NCBI GenBank assembly: GCA_046263055.1
Contig: JBHELO010000029.1
Location: 1 to 34,924 of the forward strand
Reading direction: 5' to 3'
DNA: 34,924 nucleotides
From: DATAQC01 sp046263055
Lineage (GTDB): Bacteria > Actinomycetota > Acidimicrobiia > Acidimicrobiales > AC-14
The notes beneath the pieces are model-generated. The model saw only the letters and a program-made list of their open reading frames with translations. It was not told the origin of the DNA and searched no databases. Numbering within the stretch: the first letter of the stretch is position 1; every line of letters begins with the position of its first letter. A program made the translations under genes and the position numbers. Of this stretch, positions 7,900 through 15,634 are shown one piece after another.

Positions 7900-8007
7900 C
7901 CTGCCTCCAGGGCCGGCGGGCCCGACCCTGCCTCCAGGGCCGGCGGGCCCGACCCTGCCTCCAGGGCCGGCGGGCCCGACCGTGCGTCCAGGGTTGGCGG
8001 ACCGGGC
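7900..8007. repeat. 27-bp tandem repeats upstream of acsA
   Basis: Three identical 27-bp units (7900-7926, 7927-7953, 7954-7980) are followed by a diverged fourth (7981-8007). Each unit contains CAGGGCC-GGCG-GGCCC, which can form a short hairpin. The array fills most of the 154-bp gap between the acsA start and the midA stop. It has no coding role that I can see; it may carry acsA promoter or protein-binding functions, or stop transcription from midA. Next to it are two CCTAGG sites 10 nt apart (8012-8017 and 8020-8025). Confidence 0.85.
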
Positions 8008-8020
8008 TCAGCCTAGGAGC

Positions 8021-9214
8021 CTAGGCCCCGGCCCCGGCCCGGCCGACGGGCCATTCCAGCACCCGGAAGGCGCCGAGGCCGGCGGGGTCGATGAGCGCAT
8101 CGGCCTCGCCCACCCGGCTGCGGGCGGCCAGGGCGGCCAGGTCGCCGATGGCGGCCCGCTCGTGCCAAATCCGGCGGGCATCGGACACCAGGTCGGCGAT
8201 GCCGAAGGCCTGGAGGAAGGCGGCCTGGCTGCGGTCGACGGCCGGCGGTCGGGCGCCGCCCAGCTGGTCGACGGCCACCTCGCAGGTCACGTCCTGCTCC
8301 CCGAGGTCGGCCAGCGGGTGGCCACCCCGGCCGTGGCCCCGGTAGGTGCGGACCCACTCGGTCCACGGGCGCGCGGCCAGGGACGGCGTGCTGTCGGCGT
8401 AGTCCACCACCACCACCCGGCCTCGGCGCAGGCAGGCGAGGGCAGCCCGCAGCCAGGCGCCGGCGGCGTGCTGGACCGGGATGCGGGCACCGGGAGCGGC
8501 GTCGGGCGCCCACCGGTCCCCTTGGGCGGCGAGGCCGGGGTCGGCGGGCACCAGCACCTCACTGAGGTCCTCCCCCACCCGGACCTCCTCCCACCCGCCC
8601 ATCTCGTTCTGGGTTCGGTTGGCCAGCGCCGGCGCCCGGTAACCGAACCCAGTTCGCTGAAGGAGGCGGAAGGGCATGTTGTCGAGCAGCTCGTTGGCCA
8701 CCACCACGCCCGCGAAGGGCCCCACCGGCAAGTCGGCCAGGGCGCCGACCAGGGGGCCGGCACCCGGGTGGGGCCGTGGACCCTCGTCCGGGTCGTCGCC
8801 CAGGGCGGGACCGAGGACTGAGGCGGCCGGCTCGACAGGGAGGCGCGTCGCCTGGGCCCGGCGCAGGACCTCCGAGCGCTCGACCAGGACGTAGCGCAGG
8901 GCCGGCCCGCAGGCGGGGGCGGCGGCCAGCACGGCGGCGGCCAGGGTGCCGGCTCCGGCGCCCGCCTCCACCACCACGTAGGGGTCGGGGCGGCCGAGGT
9001 CGGCCCACCACTGGTCGAGAGCCCGGGCCAGGACGGCCCCGAACAGCCGCCCGACCTCGGGGCTGGTGATGAAGTCCCCCCGCCGCCCGGCGCCCCTTCC
9101 CTGCCCGTAGAACCCGCGCTCCGGGTGGTACAGCGCCAGGTCCACGACCTCGTCGAACGGCAGCGGCCCCCGCCGCCCCACCCGTTCCGCCACCAGCGCC
9201 GCCAACTCGTTCAC
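8021..9214 (-). CDS. midA: MidA/NDUFAF7 family SAM-dependent methyltransferase
   Basis: A 397-residue protein of the MidA (DUF185, NDUFAF7) family. Signatures are LYHPERGFYGQG, GDFITSPEVGRLFG (46-59), the SAM-binding VVVEAGAGAGTL (80-91) and ANELLDNMPFRLL (173-185). Mitochondrial NDUFAF7 symmetrically dimethylates an arginine of NDUFS2, the NuoD homologue, and is needed for complex I assembly. Here the gene lies 48 nt after nuoN of the HIJKLMN cluster on the same strand, so co-transcription and a related job are likely. Residues of about 186-206 (GFGYRAPALANRTQNEMG region) have no counterpart that I know in the family and coincide with a palindromic repeat inserted in frame. The start is GTG 9214. 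Confidence 0.88.
   Translation of the reverse strand: MNELAALVAERVGRRGPLPFDEVVDLALYHPERGFYGQGRGAGRRGDFITSPEVGRLFGAVLARALDQWWADLGRPDPYVVVEAGAGAGTLAAAVLAAAPACGPALRYVLVERSEVLRRAQATRLPVEPAASVLGPALGDDPDEGPRPHPGAGPLVGALADLPVGPFAGVVVANELLDNMPFRLLQRTGFGYRAPALANRTQNEMGGWEEVRVGEDLSEVLVPADPGLAAQGDRWAPDAAPGARIPVQHAAGAWLRAALACLRRGRVVVVDYADSTPSLAARPWTEWVRTYRGHGRGGHPLADLGEQDVTCEVAVDQLGGARPPAVDRSQAAFLQAFGIADLVSDARRIWHERAAIGDLAALAARSRVGEADALIDPAGLGAFRVLEWPVGRAGAGA
8605..8657. repeat. Palindromic repeat, copy 1, inside midA
   Basis: CTGGGTTCGGTT (8609-8620) and AACCGAACCCAG (8641-8652) are perfect 12-bp inverted arms around a 20-nt loop containing the self-complementary GCGCCGGCGC; two more outer pairs are possible. 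The 47 nt from 8657 down to 8611 align without gaps to copy 2 at 22869-22823, with 41 identical positions by hand count. It adds about 20 residues to MidA without breaking the frame. Confidence 0.8.
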
Positions 9215-9262
9215 GCTCGCCAGCCTGCCCGAGCGACCTCCGGGGTGCGACCGCGAACTGCG

Positions 9263-10771
9263 CTACCGGACGAGCTGAGCCAGGTCGCCGAAGCGGGCGA
9301 AGGCCTGGGGGTACACGCCGATGGCCAGCACCACGGCGGCGGTGACGCCCAGGGCGGCCACCAGCGGGGCGGGCACGACGATGGGCGTGCGGTCCTCGTC
9401 GGGCACCGGGTTCATCCACATCTGGCGGGCCACCGACGAGTAATAGAACAGGGCGACCACCGAGTTCACCGCCGCGATCACCCCGAGGGCCACCGCCCAG
9501 CCGGTGCCGGCGTCGAGCACGGCCCGGAACACGAAGATCTTGGCCCACGCCCCGGCCAGGGGGGGGATGCCGGCCAGCGAGAACAGGAAGATGGTCATCA
9601 CCACGGCCAGGCCGGGGGCGTACTCGAAGAGCCCGCCGTAGGAGGCGATGTCGCCCGAGCGGGTCTTGCGGGCCACCGCCATGACCACCGTGAACGCCCC
9701 CAGGTTCATGGCCGCGTAGATGAGCAGGTAGACGATGGAGGCGGTCAGGGCGGAGTGGGCGGCCCGGGCACTGGTGCCAGCCACCGCGAACGGCACCAGG
9801 ATGTAACCGGCCTGGGCGATCGACGAGTACGCCAGCAGGCGCACGATGTTGGTCTGGCGCAGGGCGATGAGGTTGCCCACCGTCATGGAGAGGGCGGCGA
9901 GGATCCAGAAGATCGGCGCCCACACGTCGGAGCGCCCGAAGAAGCCCACGTAGACGAGCTGGAACAGGGCGACGAAGCCCCCCGTTTTGGAGGCCACCGA
10001 CAGGAAGGCGGTGACCGGTGTGGGCGCTCCCTCATAGGTGTCGGGCGCCCAGGAGTGGAACGGGACGGCCGACACCTTGAAGGCGAAGCCCACGATGATG
10101 AAGAAGATGCCCACCGTGACGAGAGGCTGGTGGGAGATGGACCCGCTGACGCTGGCGCCGATGTCGGCCAGCACAGTGGTGCCCGTGTAGCCGAAGATCA
10201 GCGACATCCCGTAGAGCATCACCGCCGAGGCCAGCACCCCGAGCAGGTAGTACTTCAGGGACGCCTCGTTGCTCTTCAGGTCGCGCTTGCGCCAGCCGGC
10301 CAGGATGTAGGCGGGGATGGACAGCGTCTCCAGGGCCACGAAGATGGAGACCAGGTCTCGCGACGAGGCCATGACGACCATGCCGAAGAGCGAGCACAGG
10401 AGCAGGAAGTAGAACTCGCCCTCGTAGTAGTCGCCCTCCTCCACGTAGCGGCTGCTCATCAGCAGCACCACGTAGCCCACCGCCACGAACAGGCCCTTGA
10501 GCACCAGGGCGAAGTCGTCCACCACGTAGGCCCCGCCCACCATGGCCCGGTGGTGGGAGCCGCTGCTCAGGGCCAGGGCCACGATCGGGACCATGGTGGC
10601 CAGGAGGCCGAAGCTGGCCACGTTGCCGACGATCCACTTGCCGTCCTCGGCCACCACCAGGTCGACGAGGAGGACGGCGACGATGGCCACGCTGAGCACG
10701 ATCTCGGGCGCCAGCCCGGCGTAGTCCAGGTGGGGCGTGGAGAAGCCGGCGGCGGCGAGCAGGGCGGTCAC
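9263..10771 (-). CDS. nuoN: NADH-quinone oxidoreductase subunit N, cluster 1
   Basis: A 502-residue antiporter-like subunit of the complex I membrane arm with about 14 transmembrane helices. Pump residues expected from E. coli NuoN are present: E148 in FVALETLSIPAYILAG and K232 in GFAFKVSAVPFHSWAPDTYEG. The helix-breaking motif before APTPVTAFLSVASKTGG and the RLLAYSSIAQAGYIL segment are typical. It starts at GTG 10771, 4 nt after the nuoM stop, and is followed by midA after 48 nt. It is the last nuo gene of the HIJKLMN cluster. Its sequence differs clearly from the second NuoN in this window, so the two are old paralogues and not a recent duplication. Confidence 0.95.
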   Translation of the reverse strand: MTALLAAAGFSTPHLDYAGLAPEIVLSVAIVAVLLVDLVVAEDGKWIVGNVASFGLLATMVPIVALALSSGSHHRAMVGGAYVVDDFALVLKGLFVAVGYVVLLMSSRYVEEGDYYEGEFYFLLLCSLFGMVVMASSRDLVSIFVALETLSIPAYILAGWRKRDLKSNEASLKYYLLGVLASAVMLYGMSLIFGYTGTTVLADIGASVSGSISHQPLVTVGIFFIIVGFAFKVSAVPFHSWAPDTYEGAPTPVTAFLSVASKTGGFVALFQLVYVGFFGRSDVWAPIFWILAALSMTVGNLIALRQTNIVRLLAYSSIAQAGYILVPFAVAGTSARAAHSALTASIVYLLIYAAMNLGAFTVVMAVARKTRSGDIASYGGLFEYAPGLAVVMTIFLFSLAGIPPLAGAWAKIFVFRAVLDAGTGWAVALGVIAAVNSVVALFYYSSVARQMWMNPVPDEDRTPIVVPAPLVAALGVTAAVVLAIGVYPQAFARFGDLAQLVR

Positions 10772-10775
10772 GGCA

Positions 10776-12287
10776 CTACTTGGCGGCGGCCAGGGTGTTG
10801 ACCCCGTGGGTCACCACGGTGACCGCCTTGTCGGTGACGTGGAACAGCAGGTTGGGGTAGACGCCGAGGGCGATGATGGCGAGGAGGAGCGGCACCCAGG
10901 CCACGTACTCGGGCACGTGGACGTCGTGGATGTGGCGGTGCTCGAACTCGGGCTTGGCCGTGCCGAACGCGACCCGCTGCAGCATCCACAGCAGGTAGCC
11001 GGCGGCGAACACCGTGCCGATGGAGGCCACCGCCATGTACGTGCGGAACACGGCCAGGTGGAGGCCGCCGGCCGGCTGGTACGCCGAGAGGATGGCCGGG
11101 AACTCGCCCCAGAACCCGGCCAGGCCGGGCAGGCCGAGGGAGGCGAACGCACAGAACCCGAGGATCCAGCCCAATCGGGGCGCCTGGAGGAGGAGGCCTC
11201 CCAGCCGGGAGATCTCCCGGGTGCCGAAGCGCTCCTGCACCGACCCGGCGATGAAGAACAACATGCCCGTGATCAGCCCGTGGGCCACCATCCCGAAGAC
11301 GGCGGCGTTGATGCCGAAGTTGGTGAGGGTGGCGATGCCCAGCATCACGAATCCCATGTGCGCCACCGACGAGAAGGCGATGAGGCGCTTCATGTCCTTC
11401 TGGGCCAGGCAGCCGAGGGCGCCGTAGATGATGCCGATCACCGCCAGCAGGCCGATCCAGGGGGCCCACGTGCGGGCGGCGCTGGGCAGGATGGGGATGG
11501 CGACGCGGATGAAGCCGTAGGCGCCGAGCTTCAGCAGGATGGCGGCCAGGATCACCGACCCCACGGTGGGCGCCTCGGTGTGGGCGTCGGGCAGCCAGGT
11601 GTGGAACGGGAACATCGGCACCTTGATGGCGAACCCCATGAAGAGCCCGGCGAAGATGAGCACCTGGGTGCCGTGGGCGATGGCGCCGCTCGACGCGATC
11701 AGGGCCGGGATGTCGAATGTCTGGCCGCCCTTGAAGTACAGGGCCAGGAACGACAGGATCATCAACGCCGACCCGAACAACGTGTACAGGAAGAACTTGA
11801 TGGACGCGTACTGGCGGTTGGGCCCGCCCCAGACGCCGATCATGAAGTACATGGGCAGCAGGACCAGCTCGAAGAACACGAAGAACAGGATGAGGTCCTC
11901 GGCTGCGAAGGTGCCGTTCATGCCCGTCTCCAGGACGAGCATGAGGATCAGGAACGCCTTGGGGTTGTGAGGTTCGGGGAAGTGGTCCCACGAATAGACG
12001 ACGCACAACACGGTGATGACCATCGACAGCACGAGCAACGGCAGCGAGATGCCGTCGATGCCGACGTGGTACCGGCTGTTGATCACCGGGATCCACTTGG
12101 CGTTCACCGCGAACTGGAGGCGCCCGGCGGCGCCGTAGTCGAACGCCGCCAGCAGGTACACCCCCACGGCGGTGGTGGCCAGGGTGACGAGGAGGGCCAC
12201 CGCCTTGAGCAGGTCCTCGCGGGCCCGCGGGATGGCGGCCAGGACGACCGCACCCACGATGGGCAGGAAGACGGCAACGCTCAGCAT
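10776..12287 (-). CDS. nuoM: NADH-quinone oxidoreductase subunit M, cluster 1
   Basis: A 503-residue antiporter-like subunit. E140 in LILFFVFFELVLLPMYFMIG and K222 in FAIKVPMFPFHTWLPDAHTE match the conserved glutamate/lysine pair of proton-pumping NuoM; the second half carries KRLIAFSSVAHMGFVMLG and GLPGLAGFWGEF. It has about 14 transmembrane segments. The ATG at 12287 is the family N-terminus (MLSVAVFLPIVGAVVL). It lies 52 nt after nuoL and 4 nt before nuoN. Nothing suggests loss of function. Confidence 0.96.
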   Translation of the reverse strand: MLSVAVFLPIVGAVVLAAIPRAREDLLKAVALLVTLATTAVGVYLLAAFDYGAAGRLQFAVNAKWIPVINSRYHVGIDGISLPLLVLSMVITVLCVVYSWDHFPEPHNPKAFLILMLVLETGMNGTFAAEDLILFFVFFELVLLPMYFMIGVWGGPNRQYASIKFFLYTLFGSALMILSFLALYFKGGQTFDIPALIASSGAIAHGTQVLIFAGLFMGFAIKVPMFPFHTWLPDAHTEAPTVGSVILAAILLKLGAYGFIRVAIPILPSAARTWAPWIGLLAVIGIIYGALGCLAQKDMKRLIAFSSVAHMGFVMLGIATLTNFGINAAVFGMVAHGLITGMLFFIAGSVQERFGTREISRLGGLLLQAPRLGWILGFCAFASLGLPGLAGFWGEFPAILSAYQPAGGLHLAVFRTYMAVASIGTVFAAGYLLWMLQRVAFGTAKPEFEHRHIHDVHVPEYVAWVPLLLAIIALGVYPNLLFHVTDKAVTVVTHGVNTLAAAK

Positions 12288-12339
12288 GGGCGACTCGACC
12301 CGCTCTCGATCAGGACACCGCTGTTGGCCACGACACCTC

Positions 12340-14319
12340 TCACGTGAAGAACACGAGCCCGACGGCGAGCAGGGCGCTCGCCCCGAACAGGACCGCCGCG
12401 TACTGCTGCACGCGGCCGGTTTGGGTATGCCGGAGGACGATGCCCCCCTCCTCGGCAGTCAGCCCGGCGCCGTTGACGGCGCCGTCGATCACCTTCTGGT
12501 CGATCACCTCGTACACGACCTCCGCGCTCTTGCGGGCACCCACGGCCACGCCGTTGACCACCCCGTCGAGCACGTGCTGGTTGGCCCAGTAGGCGGCCCT
12601 GGCGATGGGGTACTGGATGCTGCGGACGATGCCGTCGATGAAGAGGTTGTCCAGGTAGTACCTGTTCACCAGCACCCGGTAGCCGGTGCGGGCGGGGGCG
12701 CTGCGGGCCATGAAGTCCTTGCCCACGCCCCGCAGGTAGTAGGCGGCGGCCACCGCGATCCCGGCCAGGGCGATGCACACCGACACGGCGGCCAGGGGCA
12801 CGTTGAAGGCGTGCTCGGCCACCACCTCCCGGGCACCGGGGACGTCGAAGCGGACCCAGTTCTGAAAGCGGAGCCTGCTCCCCACCAGGCCGGTGCCCAT
12901 CAGGCCGACCAGCACTGACAGCACGCCGAGGACCTGCAGCGGCATGGCCATGGCCGAGGGCGACTCGTGGGGGTGGCCGTGGCCCCGGTACTCGCCGAAG
13001 AAGATGAGGTAGCAGGCCCGGGTCATGTAGGCGGCGGTCATGAGGGCACCGACCAGGCCGACGACCATGAACAGGCCGTAGCCGTGCGACGCCCCGTTGA
13101 TGATCTCGTCCTTGGACCAGAAGCCGGCGAGGGGCGGGATGCCGGCCAGGGCGGCGGAGCCGACGAGGAACGTCCAGAAGGTGGTGGGCATGTGCTTGCG
13201 CATGCCGCCCATCTCGCTCATGTTGTTGGAGTGAACGGCGTGGATGAGCGACCCTGACCCGAGGAAGAGGAGCGCCTTGAAGAAGGCGTGGGTGAACAGG
13301 TGGAAGACGCCGGCCGTCCACGCCCCCACGCCGAGGGCCATCACCATGTAGCCGAGCTGGCTGATGGTGGAGTAGGCGAGCACCTTCTTGACGTCGTCCT
13401 GCACGAAGGCCAGGGCGGCGGCGATGATCACGGTGATCCCGCCGATGAGCGCCACCAGGTTGATCCCGCCGGCGGAGATCGAGAAGCCGCTCCAGAACAC
13501 TCCATACGTGCGGGCCACCAGGTAGACGCCGGCAACGACCATGGTGGCGGCGTGGATCAGGGCGGACACCGGCGTCGGGCCGGCCATGGCGTCGGGCAGC
13601 CAGACGTGAAGGGGGAACTGGGCGCTCTTGCCCATGACCCCGAGGAAGAGCAGGCAGGCGCCGGCCAGCAGCACGCCATGGCTGATCTGGCCGTTGAGGG
13701 CCATGCGGTTCAGGTTGGCGATGTTGAAGTTCTGGCCGGCCGCGAAGAAGAGGGTGATCACGCCCAGCATGAGGCCGACGTCGCCGGTGCGGGTGGTGAG
13801 GAAGGCCTTGATGGCGGCGTCGGAGTTGGCCTGCTCCTCCCACCAGTGGCCAATGAGCATGAACGAGCACACGCCCACCAACTCCCAGCCCACCAGGAGC
13901 TGGAGGGTGTTGTCGGAGACGACGAGCGTGAGCATGGAGGCCGTGAACAGCGACAGGGCGGCGAAGAAGTACGTGTAGCGGCGGTCGCCGTGCATGTAGG
14001 CAGTTGAGTACACGTGCACCATGAGGGAGATGAAGGTGACGACCACCAGCATCATGACGGTGAGCCCGTCCACGTGGATGCCGGCGCCCACGTCGATCCC
14101 GCCCATCTTCCACCAGGTCAGGTGGCGCTCGACCGCCTCCCGCGGCTCGCCCGAGCGGCCGATCCACTGCACCAGGGCCACCAGCGAGAGCAGGAACGAC
14201 AGCCCCACCGCACCGATGCCGACCGGCGCGCCCTTGCCCGGCAGGCGCCTGCCGAAGAGCCCGATGACGATGAAGGAGACGGCGGGGATCAGGGGGATGA
14301 GCCAGGCGGTGCGCAGCAC
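12340..14319 (-). CDS. nuoL: NADH-quinone oxidoreductase subunit L, cluster 1
   Basis: A 659-residue distal antiporter-like subunit of complex I. E146 in LLVGWELVGVCSFMLIGHWW and K231 in GKSAQFPLHVWLPDAMAGPTP are the expected pump residues. KKVLAYSTISQLGYMVMALG and PPLAGFWSKDEI are conserved. The region after VSALIHAATMVVAGVYLVAR reaches the lateral helix HL near the C-terminus, which ends without a long extra tail. Where the cluster 2 NuoL carries a His-rich insertion, this one has only a short GHGHPHES loop. The start is GTG 14319, 11 nt after the nuoK stop. Confidence 0.96.
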   Translation of the reverse strand: MLRTAWLIPLIPAVSFIVIGLFGRRLPGKGAPVGIGAVGLSFLLSLVALVQWIGRSGEPREAVERHLTWWKMGGIDVGAGIHVDGLTVMMLVVVTFISLMVHVYSTAYMHGDRRYTYFFAALSLFTASMLTLVVSDNTLQLLVGWELVGVCSFMLIGHWWEEQANSDAAIKAFLTTRTGDVGLMLGVITLFFAAGQNFNIANLNRMALNGQISHGVLLAGACLLFLGVMGKSAQFPLHVWLPDAMAGPTPVSALIHAATMVVAGVYLVARTYGVFWSGFSISAGGINLVALIGGITVIIAAALAFVQDDVKKVLAYSTISQLGYMVMALGVGAWTAGVFHLFTHAFFKALLFLGSGSLIHAVHSNNMSEMGGMRKHMPTTFWTFLVGSAALAGIPPLAGFWSKDEIINGASHGYGLFMVVGLVGALMTAAYMTRACYLIFFGEYRGHGHPHESPSAMAMPLQVLGVLSVLVGLMGTGLVGSRLRFQNWVRFDVPGAREVVAEHAFNVPLAAVSVCIALAGIAVAAAYYLRGVGKDFMARSAPARTGYRVLVNRYYLDNLFIDGIVRSIQYPIARAAYWANQHVLDGVVNGVAVGARKSAEVVYEVIDQKVIDGAVNGAGLTAEEGGIVLRHTQTGRVQQYAAVLFGASALLAVGLVFFT

Positions 14320-14330
14320 GGGCGGCGTCC

Positions 14331-14630
14331 CTATCCCCGCATGGCGTCGATGTGGTCGATGTCGACGCTGGAGCGGTTTCGGAAGATGAGCAGGATGATG
14401 GCCAGGCCCACGCCCACCTCGGCGGCGGCGATGGCGATCACGAACAGGGCGAAGACCTGGCCGGCCACCGTGTGGCGGAAGGCGCCGAAGGCCACCAGGT
14501 TGATGTTGACGGCGTTGAGCATGAGCTCGACGGACATGAGCACGAGCACGCCGTTCTTGCGGGCCAGGACGCCGTAGACGCCCAGGCAGAACAGCACGGC
14601 GGCGAGCATGAGGAACTCGTTCAGGTACAT
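14331..14630 (-). CDS. nuoK: NADH-quinone oxidoreductase subunit K, cluster 1
   Basis: A 99-residue protein with three transmembrane helices, related to MrpC. The two conserved membrane glutamates are E35 in LMSVELMLNAVNINLV and E71 in AAAEVGVGLAI, which belong to the proton path between NuoH and NuoN. The ATG at 14630 (MYLNEFLMLAAVLF) gives the family length. It lies between nuoJ (17 nt before) and nuoL (11 nt after). Confidence 0.96.
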   Translation of the reverse strand: MYLNEFLMLAAVLFCLGVYGVLARKNGVLVLMSVELMLNAVNINLVAFGAFRHTVAGQVFALFVIAIAAAEVGVGLAIILLIFRNRSSVDIDHIDAMRG

Positions 14631-14647
14631 GTCAGGTGGCCACCACC

Positions 14648-15139
14648 TCAGTCTCGCCTCGCCAGGGCGACCGCTCCGACCAGAGCGGCGAGCAACAGTA
14701 CCGACGCCACCTCGAAGGGCACCACATAGGTGCCGAAGATCGAGTCGCTCACCGCCGCCGCCCGCTGCACCCCGGTGATCGTGACCTTCTGGCGCCCGAA
14801 GGCGTCGGAGAGCACGGCCACCAGTGCGCCGAGCAGGAACAGGGCGACGAGCCCCCCCACCCAGCGCTGGTCGTTGTCGAGGTCGCCCTCCTGGCCGATG
14901 GGCGCCCGGGTGAGCATGACGCCGAAGAGGAGCAGCACCACGATGGCCCCGATGTAGACGAGAACCTGCACCCAGGCCACGAACTCGGCGGCCAGCAGGA
15001 TGAAGATGCCGGCTACCCCGCCCAGCACGATGGCCAGGAACAGGGCGGCCCGCACCACGTTCTTGGTGGTGACCAGGCGGAAGCCGGCCCCCACCATGGT
15101 GAGGGCCAGCACCGCGAAGGCGATGTTCTGGGCAACCAC
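14648..15139 (-). CDS. nuoJ: NADH-quinone oxidoreductase subunit J, cluster 1
   Basis: A 163-residue subunit with about five transmembrane helices. The segment AWVQVLVYIGAIVVLLLFGVML is the hallmark of NuoJ and includes the tyrosine/glycine helix whose pi-bulge rotates in the catalytic cycle. The GTG start at 15139 gives MVAQNIAFAVLALTM. It has normal length and lacks the long Ala/Pro tail of the cluster 2 NuoJ. It lies 15 nt after the nuoI stop. Confidence 0.94.
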   Translation of the reverse strand: MVAQNIAFAVLALTMVGAGFRLVTTKNVVRAALFLAIVLGGVAGIFILLAAEFVAWVQVLVYIGAIVVLLLFGVMLTRAPIGQEGDLDNDQRWVGGLVALFLLGALVAVLSDAFGRQKVTITGVQRAAAVSDSIFGTYVVPFEVASVLLLAALVGAVALARRD

Positions 15140-15154
15140 CGGCTCGGGGGCCCT

Positions 15155-15634
15155 CTACTTCTTCTTCGTGGCGCCGGCCTCGAGGGCCGGCGGCTCTGGC
15201 ACGGTGCCCATCCAGTCGCCCAACTTGGACTTGTCGTGGAGCAGGTCGGCGATGCGGACCTCCGAGTACTCGTACTCGGGAGTCCAGAAGAGGGCGTCGA
15301 AGGGGCAGACCTCCACGCAGATGCCGCAGTACATGCAGAGGGCGTAGTCGATGTCGAAGCGGTCGAGGGCGTTGACGGTGCGGGGCTTGCCGCCCTCCCG
15401 CCGGGGCGGGCGCTTCTCCTTGTGGCCCTCGATGTAGATGCACCAGTCGGGGCACTCACGGGCGCACAGCATGCAGGCCGTGCAGTTCTCCTCCTTGAGG
15501 GCGATGACGCCCCGGGCCCGGGTGGGCGGCGCCTCCCGCTCGTGGGGGTACTGCACGGTGACCGGGGTCTCCAGCATCGTCTTGAACGTCACGCTCAGGC
15601 CCTTGACCAGGCCCTTGCCGGGAAGGTTGGGCAT
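15155..15634 (-). CDS. nuoI: NADH-quinone oxidoreductase subunit I, cluster 1 (2x[4Fe-4S])
   Basis: A 159-residue ferredoxin-like subunit with two complete [4Fe-4S] sites: C51-x2-C54-x2-C57-x3-C61 and C100-x2-C103-x2-C106-x3-C110 (clusters N6a and N6b). It passes electrons towards NuoB. The N-terminal amphipathic segment GLSVTFKTMLETPVTVQYPHE is typical. The C-terminus is lysine-rich (ATKKK). The ATG at 15634 overlaps the nuoH stop by one base. It is the only peripheral-arm gene in this cluster; nuoBCD and nuoEFG are absent next to it. Confidence 0.95.
   Translation of the reverse strand: MPNLPGKGLVKGLSVTFKTMLETPVTVQYPHEREAPPTRARGVIALKEENCTACMLCARECPDWCIYIEGHKEKRPPRREGGKPRTVNALDRFDIDYALCMYCGICVEVCPFDALFWTPEYEYSEVRIADLLHDKSKLGDWMGTVPEPPALEAGATKKK

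Noticed and set aside
7900..8007. 27-bp array as a CRISPR array
   Set aside because: Units are directly adjacent with no spacers and no cas genes are nearby.
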